From contig JAZMZG010000009.1 in NCBI GenBank assembly GCA_045585835.1, positions 1 through 64,000 on the forward strand: a DNA stretch of 64,000 nt, in the 5' to 3' direction. Positions 15,403-24,001 of this stretch are shown here, one piece after another. The notes under the pieces were generated by a model. The model worked only from the letters and a program-made list of their open reading frames with translations. It was not told the origin of the DNA and did no database searches. Within the stretch, counting starts at the first letter, position 1. Every line of letters begins with the position of its first letter. This stretch comes from CALCTE01 sp045585835. Its GTDB lineage: Bacteria; Bacillota; Clostridia; Oscillospirales; CAG-272. The translations under genes were made by a program, and so were the position numbers.

Positions 15403-15819
15403 ATGGAAAATCGCAAGAAGGTCTTGGTTATGGGCGTTATCGGCGCAGACGTTCACGCCGTAGGTAACAAGATACTGTATCACGCATTTACACAGGCAGG
15501 CTTTGAGGTAGTAAACCTCGGCGTTATGGTAAGCCAAGAGGAATACATCGCCGCCGCTATCGAAGCGAACGCCGATGCTATCGTTATCTCCTCGCTTTAC
15601 GGTCAGGGAGAGCTTGACTGCAGAGGTATGAGAGAAAAATGCAACGAAGCGGGCCTTAAGGATATTCCCCTCTTGGTAGGCGGAAATATCGTTATAGGAA
15701 AACAGAAGTTCGAGGACGTTGAGAAGAGATTTGCGGCGATGGGCTTTGACAGAGCATTCCCTCCCGGAACGCCTCCCGAAACAACTATAAAAGCGCTTCA
15801 CGAAATCCTCGGTGAATAA
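15403..15819 (+). CDS. glmS: Glutamate (methylaspartate) mutase, cobalamin-binding S subunit
   Basis: 138 residues, ATG at 15403 with GAGGTG ahead. Contains the cobalamin signature DxHxxG at residues 16-21 (GADVHAVGNKIL), where His18 replaces the lower base of B12, and the later SLYGQGELD and LLVGGNIVIG blocks. With GlmE it turns L-glutamate into (2S,3S)-3-methylaspartate by a radical carbon-skeleton shift using adenosylcobalamin. Length is normal for the family. Confidence 0.95.
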   Translation: MENRKKVLVMGVIGADVHAVGNKILYHAFTQAGFEVVNLGVMVSQEEYIAAAIEANADAIVISSLYGQGELDCRGMREKCNEAGLKDIPLLVGGNIVIGKQKFEDVEKRFAAMGFDRAFPPGTPPETTIKALHEILGE

Positions 15820-15820
15820 C

Positions 15821-17224
15821 GTGAAGAACGTTTTACTTATCGACTTTGGAAGCACCTACACAAAGCTTTGCGCAGTCGATGTTGAAAACGAAAAGATACT
15901 TGGCACCGCATCGTCTTATACGACCGTCCAAACGGATATAAACGACGGTCTTGCCAACGCACTCGATTTACTTGAAAAGAAAACGGGGAAGATAAACTAC
16001 GATGAGTGCTATGCTTGCTCGTCGGCGGCGGGCGGACTTCGAATGGTCGTAAGCGGACTTGTGCCCGAGCTTACATCGGAAGCCGCAAAGCTTGCTTCCT
16101 TGGGTGCGGGTGCAAAGATAGTAGGGCTTTATTCCTTCGAGCTTACGGAGGATGATATAGAGGATATCAAAAATCTCTCGCCCGATATATTTTTGCTCAC
16201 GGGCGGTACGGACGGCGGAAATACCGAGTGTATTTTAAATAATGCAAGGGTGATTGCCCAATTAAAGCCGAAATTCCCGATAGTCATAGCGGGAAACCGA
16301 AGCGCCGTGAGGGAATGCGAGAGGATTTTAGACGGCTGTGAGGTATATGTTTGCCCAAACGTTATGCCAAAGTTCGGAGTGCTTAACATAGAGCCCACGC
16401 AAAAGCAGATACGTGAGATATTCTTAAACAGGATAGTCAATGCAAAGGGGCTCAGCAAAGCCGCAGAGCTTTTATCGGACATTATGATGCCGACCCCGGC
16501 GGCAGTCTTGCAAGCCGTAAAGCTTCTTGCCGACGGTTATGACGGCGAAATGGGCATAGGCGAGCTTGTGGCGGTAGACGTCGGCGGTGCGACCACTGAC
16601 GTATATTCCATCGCAGACGGAATGCCCGAGCATATGAACACGGTCTTTAAAGGTCTTCCCGAGCCGTATGCAAAGAGAACCGTTGAGGGCGATATCGGCA
16701 TGCGATATAGCATTGGCGGAATAATCGACGCTGCGGGAATAGAAAGGATAGCCGAGCTTTCGGGACTTAGCAAGGAAAGAGTCACGGAGCTTACGGAGCA
16801 TCTTAAACAAAACACGGATAAGGTACCCGACGGCGATGCAGAGCTTGAAGCGCTTGATTTTGCGCTTGCATCTTGTGCAGTCAGCGAGGCAGTACGCCGC
16901 CACGCAGGAACGATAGGTGAGACTTATACGATGATGGGGCTCACTTACGTTCAAGAGGGGAAAAACCTCACGAAAGTAAAGCAGATAGTCGTAACGGGCG
17001 GAAGCCTTATTCACACAAAGCGCACCGAGCAGATAGCCGCAAATGCACTGTACAGTGCGCAAAACCCCGAATCTTTGCGCCCGCAAAACGCAGATATTTG
17101 GGTGGACAGAACGTATATACTTGCCGCTATGGGACTTTTGTCATCATATTATCCCAAAGCGGCACTTCGAATAATGAAAAAGGAGCTTGAGCAGTATGGA
17201 TATTCAGAACAAACGAATCTCTGA
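15821..17224 (+). CDS. mutL: Glutamate mutase-associated MutL/GlmL protein
   Basis: 467 residues from the GTG at 15821, two bases after the glmS stop; an upstream in-frame GTG at 15812 would overlap glmS and has no ribosome site. Actin/Hsp70-like ATPase fold: NVLLIDFGSTYTKLC (phosphate-1), VAVDVGGATTDVYS (phosphate-2) and VVTGGSLIH (adenosine). MutL proteins always accompany glutamate mutase and are thought to reactivate the cobalamin enzyme. Not related to the DNA-repair MutL. Confidence 0.92.
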   Translation: MKNVLLIDFGSTYTKLCAVDVENEKILGTASSYTTVQTDINDGLANALDLLEKKTGKINYDECYACSSAAGGLRMVVSGLVPELTSEAAKLASLGAGAKIVGLYSFELTEDDIEDIKNLSPDIFLLTGGTDGGNTECILNNARVIAQLKPKFPIVIAGNRSAVRECERILDGCEVYVCPNVMPKFGVLNIEPTQKQIREIFLNRIVNAKGLSKAAELLSDIMMPTPAAVLQAVKLLADGYDGEMGIGELVAVDVGGATTDVYSIADGMPEHMNTVFKGLPEPYAKRTVEGDIGMRYSIGGIIDAAGIERIAELSGLSKERVTELTEHLKQNTDKVPDGDAELEALDFALASCAVSEAVRRHAGTIGETYTMMGLTYVQEGKNLTKVKQIVVTGGSLIHTKRTEQIAANALYSAQNPESLRPQNADIWVDRTYILAAMGLLSSYYPKAALRIMKKELEQYGYSEQTNL

Positions 17225-18647
17225 TGCGGAATTTGAAGCTATCAGAAAAGAAGTCCTCACCCAATGGCCTACGGGAAAAGACGTAGATCTTGAAGAGGCT
17301 GTCGCATATCATAAGGCGATGCCCGAGTCAAGAAACTTCTCCAAAAAGCTTTTGGAGGCAAAGAAAAACCGCCGCACTCTCGTACAACCTCGTGCGGGCG
17401 TTCCCGTTATAGAAGAGCACATTAAGCTTATGCAATACTTGGAAAAAGAGGGCGAAGCAGACCTTCTTCCTTCCACTATCGACAGCTATACCCGTCAGAA
17501 CCGTTACGAAGAAGCCGAAAACGGAATCGCCGAGTCTTTAAGACTTGACAGAGCGATGTTAAATGGCTTCCCCGCGGTAAACCACGGCGTTGCAAACTGC
17601 CGTAAGGTCATAGAAAGCGTAAACGTACCTATGCAGGTGCGACATGGCACGCCCGATGCAAGACTTCTTGCCGAGATAACCCTTGCGGGCGGATATACGA
17701 GCTACGAGGGCGGCGGAATCTCCTATAACCTCCCTTATTGCAAAAATATTCCTATGGAGCGTACTATCCGCGATTGGCAGTACGTTGACCGCCTTACAGG
17801 TATTTATGAGGAGATGGGTGTGGCTATAAACCGCGAGCCCTTTGGACCTCTTACGGGAACTCTTGTTCCCCCTTGCATCTCCCATGCTGCCGCAATTATC
17901 GAGGCGCTTCTTGCCGCAGAGCAGGGCGTTAAGAATATAACCGTCGGCTACGGTCAGTGCGGAAACCTCGTTCAAGATATTGCCGCTATCCGCACGCTTC
18001 AAGAGCTCACGGACGAATATCTTGCAAAGTACGGCTACAGCGACGTTGAGGTGACGACGGTATTGCATCAGTGGATGGGCGGATTCCCCGCTGATGAAGC
18101 CAAGTCGTTCGGCGTAATCTCCTTCGGAAGCGTTATCGCCGCTTTGTCGAAGGCTACGAAGGTCATCGTTAAAACTCCTCACGAAGCAGTCGGTATTCCC
18201 ACTATGGAAGCTAACGCCGAGGGACTTCGTTGCACAAAGCAGGTAGTAAATATGCTTGCAGACCAAGACTTCCAAAACAAAGAGCTTGATGCGGAAAAAG
18301 AGATAATCCGCAGAGAAACACGCGCTATTGTTGACAAATGCTTTGAGCTCGGCAACGGTGATATTGCAGTCGGCGTATGCCGAGGCGTTGAAGCAGGCGT
18401 GCTTGACGTACCTTTTGCACCTTGCCGTGCAAACGCAGGTCTTATGCTTCCTTGCCGTGATAATGACGGTGCGGTGCGTATATTGGAGCCCGGACATCTT
18501 CCCTTTGATAAAGAGATTATAGATTTCCACAAGTCGAAGATAAGTGAGCGTGCCGCTGCTGAAAAGCGTGATGCTTCATTCCAAATGGTAATCGACGACG
18601 TATACGCCATAGGTAAGGGCAGACTCGTAGGACGCCCCAAATATTAA
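17196..18647 (+). CDS. glmE: Glutamate (methylaspartate) mutase, catalytic E subunit
   Basis: 483 residues, ATG at 17196 with AAAAAGGAGC ahead, overlapping the end of mutL. TIM-barrel catalytic subunit with LVQPRAGVPVIEEHIK, VRHGTPDARLLAEITLAGG (substrate-binding Arg), TSYEGGGISYNLPYCK and GVEAGVLDVPFAP. Binds glutamate and forms the heterotetramer with GlmS. Full length for the family. Confidence 0.95.
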   Translation: MDIQNKRISDAEFEAIRKEVLTQWPTGKDVDLEEAVAYHKAMPESRNFSKKLLEAKKNRRTLVQPRAGVPVIEEHIKLMQYLEKEGEADLLPSTIDSYTRQNRYEEAENGIAESLRLDRAMLNGFPAVNHGVANCRKVIESVNVPMQVRHGTPDARLLAEITLAGGYTSYEGGGISYNLPYCKNIPMERTIRDWQYVDRLTGIYEEMGVAINREPFGPLTGTLVPPCISHAAAIIEALLAAEQGVKNITVGYGQCGNLVQDIAAIRTLQELTDEYLAKYGYSDVEVTTVLHQWMGGFPADEAKSFGVISFGSVIAALSKATKVIVKTPHEAVGIPTMEANAEGLRCTKQVVNMLADQDFQNKELDAEKEIIRRETRAIVDKCFELGNGDIAVGVCRGVEAGVLDVPFAPCRANAGLMLPCRDNDGAVRILEPGHLPFDKEIIDFHKSKISERAAAEKRDASFQMVIDDVYAIGKGRLVGRPKY

Positions 18648-18664
18648 GCTATAGGAGAATTAAA

Positions 18665-19909
18665 ATGAAAATTAAAAATATTGTTTGTTCCGCAGGCAGA
18701 ACGGGATTTTATTTTGATGACCAGCGTGCAATAAAAGCGGGTGCGGGCCACGACGGAGTTTTCTACGTCGGTACTCCCGTAACCGAGGGATTTACGTCTG
18801 TCAGACAGGCGGGTGAGTCCATTTCCGTTATGATAGTCCTTGAGGACGGTCAGATAGCATACGGTGACTGCGCCGCAGTTCAGTATTCGGGCGCAGGCGG
18901 CAGAGACCCTCTGTTTTTGGCAAAGGACTTTATACCCGTTATAGAAAAATATATAAAGCCCGAGCTTGTAGGCAAAGAAGCGGACAATTTCAGAGAGCTT
19001 GCAAAAATGATGGAGGCTATAGAGGTTGACGGCAAGCGCCTTCACACCGCTATTCGATACGGCATTTCGCAAGCGCTTCTTGATGCGGTTGCAAAGGCGA
19101 CGGGCAGAATGATGTGTGAGGTAGTTGCAGACGAGTATGGCTGTGAGGTTTCGGATAAGCCTATCGACATCTTTACTCAGTCGGGCGATGACCGCTACGA
19201 TAACTCCGACAAAATGATAATTAAGGGTGCACAGGTTCTTCCTCACGCTCTCATAAATAACGTCGAGAGTAAGCTCGGCAAAAACGGCGAAAAGCTTGCG
19301 GATTACGTTGCTTGGCTTCGTGACCGTATTCTTAATAATCGCAAGGACGAAAGCTACGCACCCGTTATGCATATTGACGTATACGGAACGATAGGAGCCA
19401 TTTTCGGAAATAACAATTATACGGCGATGGCTGACTATATCGAAAAGCTCGGCAAGATAGCAAAGCCCTTCCATCTTCGCATAGAGGGTCCTATGGACTG
19501 CGACTGTGACAGAGAAACTCAAATAAAAGCGCTTGCGGGCCTTACCGCAGAGCTTGACAGACGCGGCTGTGACGTTGAGCTCGTTGCTGACGAGTGGTGC
19601 AATACTTTAGAGGATATCAAGCTCTTTGCAGATAATAAGGCAGGGCATATGATACAGATAAAAACGCCTGACCTCGGCGGTGTAAACAATACTATCGAAG
19701 CGGTGCTTTACTGCAAGGAAAAGGGCATTGGCGCATATCAGGGCGGTACTTGTAACGAGACCGACAGAAGTGCGCAGGTATGCGTACACTGTGCGATGGC
19801 AACAAAGCCAGTGCAGATACTTGCAAAGCCCGGTATGGGTGTTGACGAGGGATATATGATCGTCTACAACGAAATGAACCGCATTATCGCTTTAAAAAAT
19901 GCAAAATAA
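18665..19909 (+). CDS. mal: Methylaspartate ammonia-lyase
   Basis: 414 residues, ATG at 18665 with TAGGAGAATTAAA ahead. Enolase-superfamily enzyme: catalytic Lys in IQIKTPDLGGVNN, metal ligands around MHIDVYG, RIEGPMD and ELVADEWCN, and GAYQGGTCNETDRSAQV near the C-terminus. Removes ammonia from 3-methylaspartate to give mesaconate. Last gene of the glm operon; strong terminator at 19923-19959. With the mutase genes it makes the methylaspartate pathway assignment secure. Confidence 0.96.
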   Translation: MKIKNIVCSAGRTGFYFDDQRAIKAGAGHDGVFYVGTPVTEGFTSVRQAGESISVMIVLEDGQIAYGDCAAVQYSGAGGRDPLFLAKDFIPVIEKYIKPELVGKEADNFRELAKMMEAIEVDGKRLHTAIRYGISQALLDAVAKATGRMMCEVVADEYGCEVSDKPIDIFTQSGDDRYDNSDKMIIKGAQVLPHALINNVESKLGKNGEKLADYVAWLRDRILNNRKDESYAPVMHIDVYGTIGAIFGNNNYTAMADYIEKLGKIAKPFHLRIEGPMDCDCDRETQIKALAGLTAELDRRGCDVELVADEWCNTLEDIKLFADNKAGHMIQIKTPDLGGVNNTIEAVLYCKEKGIGAYQGGTCNETDRSAQVCVHCAMATKPVQILAKPGMGVDEGYMIVYNEMNRIIALKNAK

Positions 19910-19922
19910 AATAAAGCATAAG

Positions 19923-19959
19923 AAAACGACCGATAGAGCTTAACTCTATCGGTCGTTTT
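19923..19959. terminator. Bidirectional terminator between mal and oppA
   Basis: A perfect 16-bp stem, 19923-19938 with 19944-19959, loop of 5 bases, A-run before and T-run after. Separates the convergent glm and opp operons. Confidence 0.93.
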
Positions 19960-20060
19960 GCATTTAATTTGCATTTCACGCTTTCGTGAAAGCTTGCCGA
20001 ATCAAACTTTATAAAAAGTGTGCAATAAAGATATCGGCAAAAGTTTAAATCGTATAAGTC

Positions 20061-21854
20061 TTATTTGCTGAGGTTGTAGTACTTGCCGAGGATCTCAAGA
20101 GCCTTCTCAACGTTAGCCTTGTGAGCTTCCTTAGACGTGTTGTAGTAACCGTCATATCCGTTAGCGGAAGCGCCGCCGTTAGCAGTCTTGTAGAACTCTG
20201 TTCCGTCGGGGTTGGTCATACCCATAGCAACGAAGGAAGAAGCGGGGATCTCACCTGCCTGAGAAACAGACTCAACGATGTAGTTACGGTCGAACAAAAG
20301 ACCGAGAGCCGTACGGATCTCTGCCTGAGCTGCTTCGAGCTGTTCAGCGGTGAGTGTTGTGTTAGCGGGGTTGTAGATCTTCTCGTTGATGTTCCAGCAT
20401 ACGTAGTATGTACCGATCTGACCTGCGATAACGAATTCTTCGGGATACTCTGTCTTGAGAGTAGCGATTTCGTTGGTGGGAACGTCGTCGATGAGAGCCC
20501 AGTCACCCTTCTTGAAGTTAGCAAGCATATTGTTTGCATCATCGGAAAGGTAGCAGTTGATCTTGTTCATCGTAACGTCTGCAGCGCCGTGGTAGTTTGC
20601 GTTCTTAGCGAGAGTGATGATGCTCTCGTGAGTCCAAGACTCGATGGTGTATGCACCGTTGCAGATGTAAGTAGCAGCCTCAGTTGCCCAAGACTCGTTT
20701 GCCAATGCGCTGGAGTGTACGGGGAAGTAGGTGGGGAATGCAAGAAGCTCGTTCCAGTAGGAAACTGCGTTTGCGAGAGTAACCTTAATAGTCTTCTCGT
20801 CAACAGCCTCAACTGCGAGGTCGTCCTTGTTTTCCGTGCCGTAACCCTTAACGATTTCAAACATATAGCCGTAGTCAGCAGCGAGGTCAGCAGATGCAGC
20901 TCTCTTCCAAGAATTTGCGAAGTCTGCAGCCGTGAGAGCGTCGCCGTTGCTCCACTTAAGACCGTCTTTGAGTGTGTAGGTGTAGGTTACTGTTCCGTCT
21001 TCGTTTACAACGCCTTCGGGAAGTGCTACTGCACAGTCGGGAACGATAACGAGCTTACCGTCTTCGCCCTGTGACCACTTAGCAAGTCCGGAGAAGAGGT
21101 GAGAGAGCATCGTAGCGCCGTCAACAGCGGAGTTGAGAGCGGGATCAAGCGTGTCGGGCTCGGAAGCAAGGCACACGTTGATAGCCTCTGTAGAACCGTC
21201 AACGGTTGTGTACATGAAGTACTTGTAGCCGAGAGGGTTGGAGAAGAAGCCTTCTACCTTATCATCGATCATATAAAGGTCGGTGTAGTAGTAGAGGGGA
21301 ACGATACAACCTGTGGACATAAGGATGTCTTCAGCAAGGTGCATCATTTCATAACGCTTTACAGTGTCGGTGCAAGACTTGATAGTATTGATGAGAACGT
21401 CATAGGTCTCTGCCCATGTTCCATCTTCAACCTTCGTCTCGTAGCCCCACTTTGTGAGGTCGAGATCGTACATCTTAAGGTTTGCGTGTGCACCCTTACC
21501 GAACTGTACGTCGTTGTTACCGGAAGCGGTAGTCCACATATCGAGGAAGCAGATGGGATCGTTGTAGTCAGCGACCCAACCGTTACGAGCTATGGAATAC
21601 TGACCGTCTTTACGTGTGTTAAGGAAGGTAGCCCATTCCTGATTCTCAAGGTTCATCGTAAGACCGATGTTGGAAAGTGCTGCCTGGAGGTACTCAGCTA
21701 TTGCCTTGTGGGCGTCACTGGTATTGTAAAGGTATGTAAGGGTAGGTAAATTGACTTTGGTGTCATCTGTTTTGCCGGGTTCTTCCTTAGCACAACCGAT
21801 AAGAGCTGTTGCGAGCATTGCGATTGTGAGCAAAAGTGCCAAAATCTTTTTCAT
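20061..21854 (-). CDS. oppA: Circularly permuted oligopeptide-binding lipoprotein (OppA family)
   Basis: 597 residues, ATG at 21854 with GAAAGGATG ahead. Lipoprotein signal: lipobox LIGC with Cys21. The order of the mature protein is reversed relative to OppA/DppA. Residues about 34-218 match the usual C-terminal part (LTYLYNTSDAHK, LENQEWATFLNTRK, ARNGWVADYNDP, CIVPLYYYTDLYM, FFSNPLGYKYFMYTTV). Residues about 222-597 match the usual N-terminal and middle part (EAINVCLASEPDTLDPALNS, DGLKWSNGDALTAADFANSW, AFPTYFPVHSS, CNGAYTIESWTHE, LGLLFDRNYIVE, GEIPASSFVAMG). Last gene of oppBCDFA, expected to bind peptides outside the membrane. Confidence 0.88.
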   Translation of the reverse strand: MKKILALLLTIAMLATALIGCAKEEPGKTDDTKVNLPTLTYLYNTSDAHKAIAEYLQAALSNIGLTMNLENQEWATFLNTRKDGQYSIARNGWVADYNDPICFLDMWTTASGNNDVQFGKGAHANLKMYDLDLTKWGYETKVEDGTWAETYDVLINTIKSCTDTVKRYEMMHLAEDILMSTGCIVPLYYYTDLYMIDDKVEGFFSNPLGYKYFMYTTVDGSTEAINVCLASEPDTLDPALNSAVDGATMLSHLFSGLAKWSQGEDGKLVIVPDCAVALPEGVVNEDGTVTYTYTLKDGLKWSNGDALTAADFANSWKRAASADLAADYGYMFEIVKGYGTENKDDLAVEAVDEKTIKVTLANAVSYWNELLAFPTYFPVHSSALANESWATEAATYICNGAYTIESWTHESIITLAKNANYHGAADVTMNKINCYLSDDANNMLANFKKGDWALIDDVPTNEIATLKTEYPEEFVIAGQIGTYYVCWNINEKIYNPANTTLTAEQLEAAQAEIRTALGLLFDRNYIVESVSQAGEIPASSFVAMGMTNPDGTEFYKTANGGASANGYDGYYNTSKEAHKANVEKALEILGKYYNLSK

Positions 21855-21961
21855 TTTCTTTTCATCCTTTCTGAATTTTGGGTTTTTATATTTTCATAGC
21901 TATCACAAAGAATTGCACGCCTTTGGGACAGCTTAATGAAACGAGAGTAAAGAGTGTTTGC

Positions 21962-22957
21962 TTAGTTGAACTTGTCCATATTATGACAAGCTACGAAATG
22001 GCCCTTTGAAACCTCCTTGAATTCGGGCATCGACTCTGCGCAAGCTTCGGTTGCATAGGGGCAACGTGTGCGGAAGGGGCAACCCGAGGGAGCGTTTAAG
22101 GGACTGGGGATATCGCCGCCGAGCGGTATTCTTTGGTTTGCTCTTGCGATATTGGGGTCGGGGACGGGAACTGCGGACATAAGAGCCTTCGAATAAGGGT
22201 GCAAGGGATGATCGTATATCTCGTCGGCGTCCGCCATTTCGACTATCTTACCAAGATACATTACGGCGATACGGTGGCTTATATGGCGTACGACCAAAAG
22301 GTCGTGTGCGATAAACAGATAGGAAAGCCCCATCTTATCCTGCAGATCGTCAAACATATTGATAACTTGAGCTTGAATCGAAACGTCGAGTGCGGAAACG
22401 GGCTCGTCGCAGACGATAAAGTCGGGTGATATAGCCAAAGCTCTCGCAATACCTATTCTCTGTCTTTGACCGCCCGAAAATTCGTGCGCATAACGTGAAG
22501 CGTGTTCGCTGTTAAGACCGACGTGCTCCATAAGCTCAAGGACCTTATCGCGTCTTTCCTGTGAGCTTTTGTACATTCTGTGTATGTCAAGAGGCTCGGC
22601 GATAATATCCGATACTGTCATACGGGGGTTAAGCGACGAATAGGGGTCTTGGAATACCATAGCCGCTTTTTTGCGGAACTCTACGATATCCTTCTTGGTA
22701 ACTATTTGATTTCCGTTATAGTATATCTCGCCTGCAGTAGGCTTGTAAATATTCATAAGCGTACGGCCTACCGTGGTCTTACCGCAACCCGATTCACCAA
22801 CAAGACCGAGAGTTTCGCCTTTATTTATATAGAAGGAAACTCCGTCGACCGCTTTGAGTGGCTTCGATTTTAAAAGACCTGTGCTTATGTTGAAGTATTG
22901 TTTTAAGTTTTTGACTTCTACAAGAGGAGTTTGTGCGTTGTTTTCGATGTTATTCAT
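21962..22957 (-). CDS. oppF: Oligopeptide ABC transporter ATPase OppF
   Basis: 331 residues from the ATG at 22957, chosen for GGAAGGAGGAGAGTCCA ahead; it overlaps the end of oppD by 8 bases. Walker A GESGCGKT, signature FSGGQRQR, Walker B FIVCDEPVSALD and the H-loop IAHDLLVVRH. The C-terminal CPFRTRCPYATEAC segment is the usual oligopeptide-ATPase tail. Powers peptide import as a heterodimer with OppD. Confidence 0.95.
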   Translation of the reverse strand: MNNIENNAQTPLVEVKNLKQYFNISTGLLKSKPLKAVDGVSFYINKGETLGLVGESGCGKTTVGRTLMNIYKPTAGEIYYNGNQIVTKKDIVEFRKKAAMVFQDPYSSLNPRMTVSDIIAEPLDIHRMYKSSQERRDKVLELMEHVGLNSEHASRYAHEFSGGQRQRIGIARALAISPDFIVCDEPVSALDVSIQAQVINMFDDLQDKMGLSYLFIAHDLLVVRHISHRIAVMYLGKIVEMADADEIYDHPLHPYSKALMSAVPVPDPNIARANQRIPLGGDIPSPLNAPSGCPFRTRCPYATEACAESMPEFKEVSKGHFVACHNMDKFN

Positions 22958-23987
22958 TGGACTCTCCTCCTTCCGAGGACTTTTCGGGGGATTCAATTTC
23001 AAGTTTTCCTTCTTCAAAATCCTTTTTTACGTTCATAAAGCAAGCCGCTGCGTGATTTTCGTTGATGAGCTGTCTTTCTGCGCGGTGAGTAAGGCAGATC
23101 TTCATAGCATTGTTGCAACGGGGCGCAAATGGGCAGCCCGCAGGCATATTGAGTAAGTCTATGGGTGAGCCTTCGATAGGCTCCAATTTTTCCTTTTCAT
23201 CGGAGACCGTGGGGATAGAGCGGAGCAGACCCTTCGTATATTCGTGCGAGGGGTTATAGAATATCTCGTCTGCCGTGCCTTGCTCACAGATAGAGCCTGC
23301 GTACATAACTATTACCTCGTCGCACATCTGTGCAACTACGCCAAGGTCGTGCGTTATCATAATAATAGCCATTCCAAGCTCCTTTTGGAGCGAGTTCATA
23401 AGCTCGAGTATCTGTGCCTGAATGGTAACATCAAGCGCTGTTGTGGGTTCGTCTGCGATAAGTATATCAGGCTCGCATGCAAGCGCCATGGCGATAACTA
23501 TACGCTGGCGCATACCGCCGGAAAATTCGTGCGGATACTGCTTCATACGCTTTTCGGGCTCGTTGATGTTAACAAGCTTAAGCATCTCGATAGCCCTATC
23601 TCTTGCTTGCGCCTTGTTTCTCGGGGTATGGAGCATTATAGCTTCCATAAGCTGATGACCGATGGTGTAAGTGGGGTTAAGAGAGGTCATAGGGTCTTGG
23701 AATATTATGGACACCTTGTTTCCTCTAACGGTTTTCATAACCTTTTCTCCCGAACCTACAAGTTCCTGTCCGTCGAGCTTGATGGAGGAATCGGGGTGAA
23801 TTCTTGCCGTGGGAGCGAGTATCTGCATTATCGAATAAGCGGTAACGGATTTGCCCGAACCCGACTCACCGACGATACCGAGGACTTTTCCTCGCTCAAG
23901 GTTAAAGGATATGCCGTTGACCGCCTTTACCTCACCTGCGTCGGTGAGAAAGGTGGTACGTAAATTTCTAACTTCCAATAAAGCCAT
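22950..23987 (-). CDS. oppD: Oligopeptide ABC transporter ATPase OppD
   Basis: 345 residues, ATG at 23987 with AAAGGAGGACGAAGAA ahead. Walker A GESGSGKS, signature FSGGMRQR, Walker B ILIADEPTTALD, H-loop ITHDLGVVAQ, and a C-terminal Cys-rich tail (CPFAPRCNNAMKIC). An acidic extension (EEGKLEIESPEKSSEGGESNE) ends the protein. Partner of OppF. Confidence 0.95.
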   Translation of the reverse strand: MALLEVRNLRTTFLTDAGEVKAVNGISFNLERGKVLGIVGESGSGKSVTAYSIMQILAPTARIHPDSSIKLDGQELVGSGEKVMKTVRGNKVSIIFQDPMTSLNPTYTIGHQLMEAIMLHTPRNKAQARDRAIEMLKLVNINEPEKRMKQYPHEFSGGMRQRIVIAMALACEPDILIADEPTTALDVTIQAQILELMNSLQKELGMAIIMITHDLGVVAQMCDEVIVMYAGSICEQGTADEIFYNPSHEYTKGLLRSIPTVSDEKEKLEPIEGSPIDLLNMPAGCPFAPRCNNAMKICLTHRAERQLINENHAAACFMNVKKDFEEGKLEIESPEKSSEGGESNE

Positions 23988-24001
23988 TTCTTCGTCCTCC
24001 T

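Noticed and set aside
20121..21074. Long plus-strand open frame opposite oppA
   Set aside because: It is a shadow of the high-quality oppA gene, with no ribosome site.
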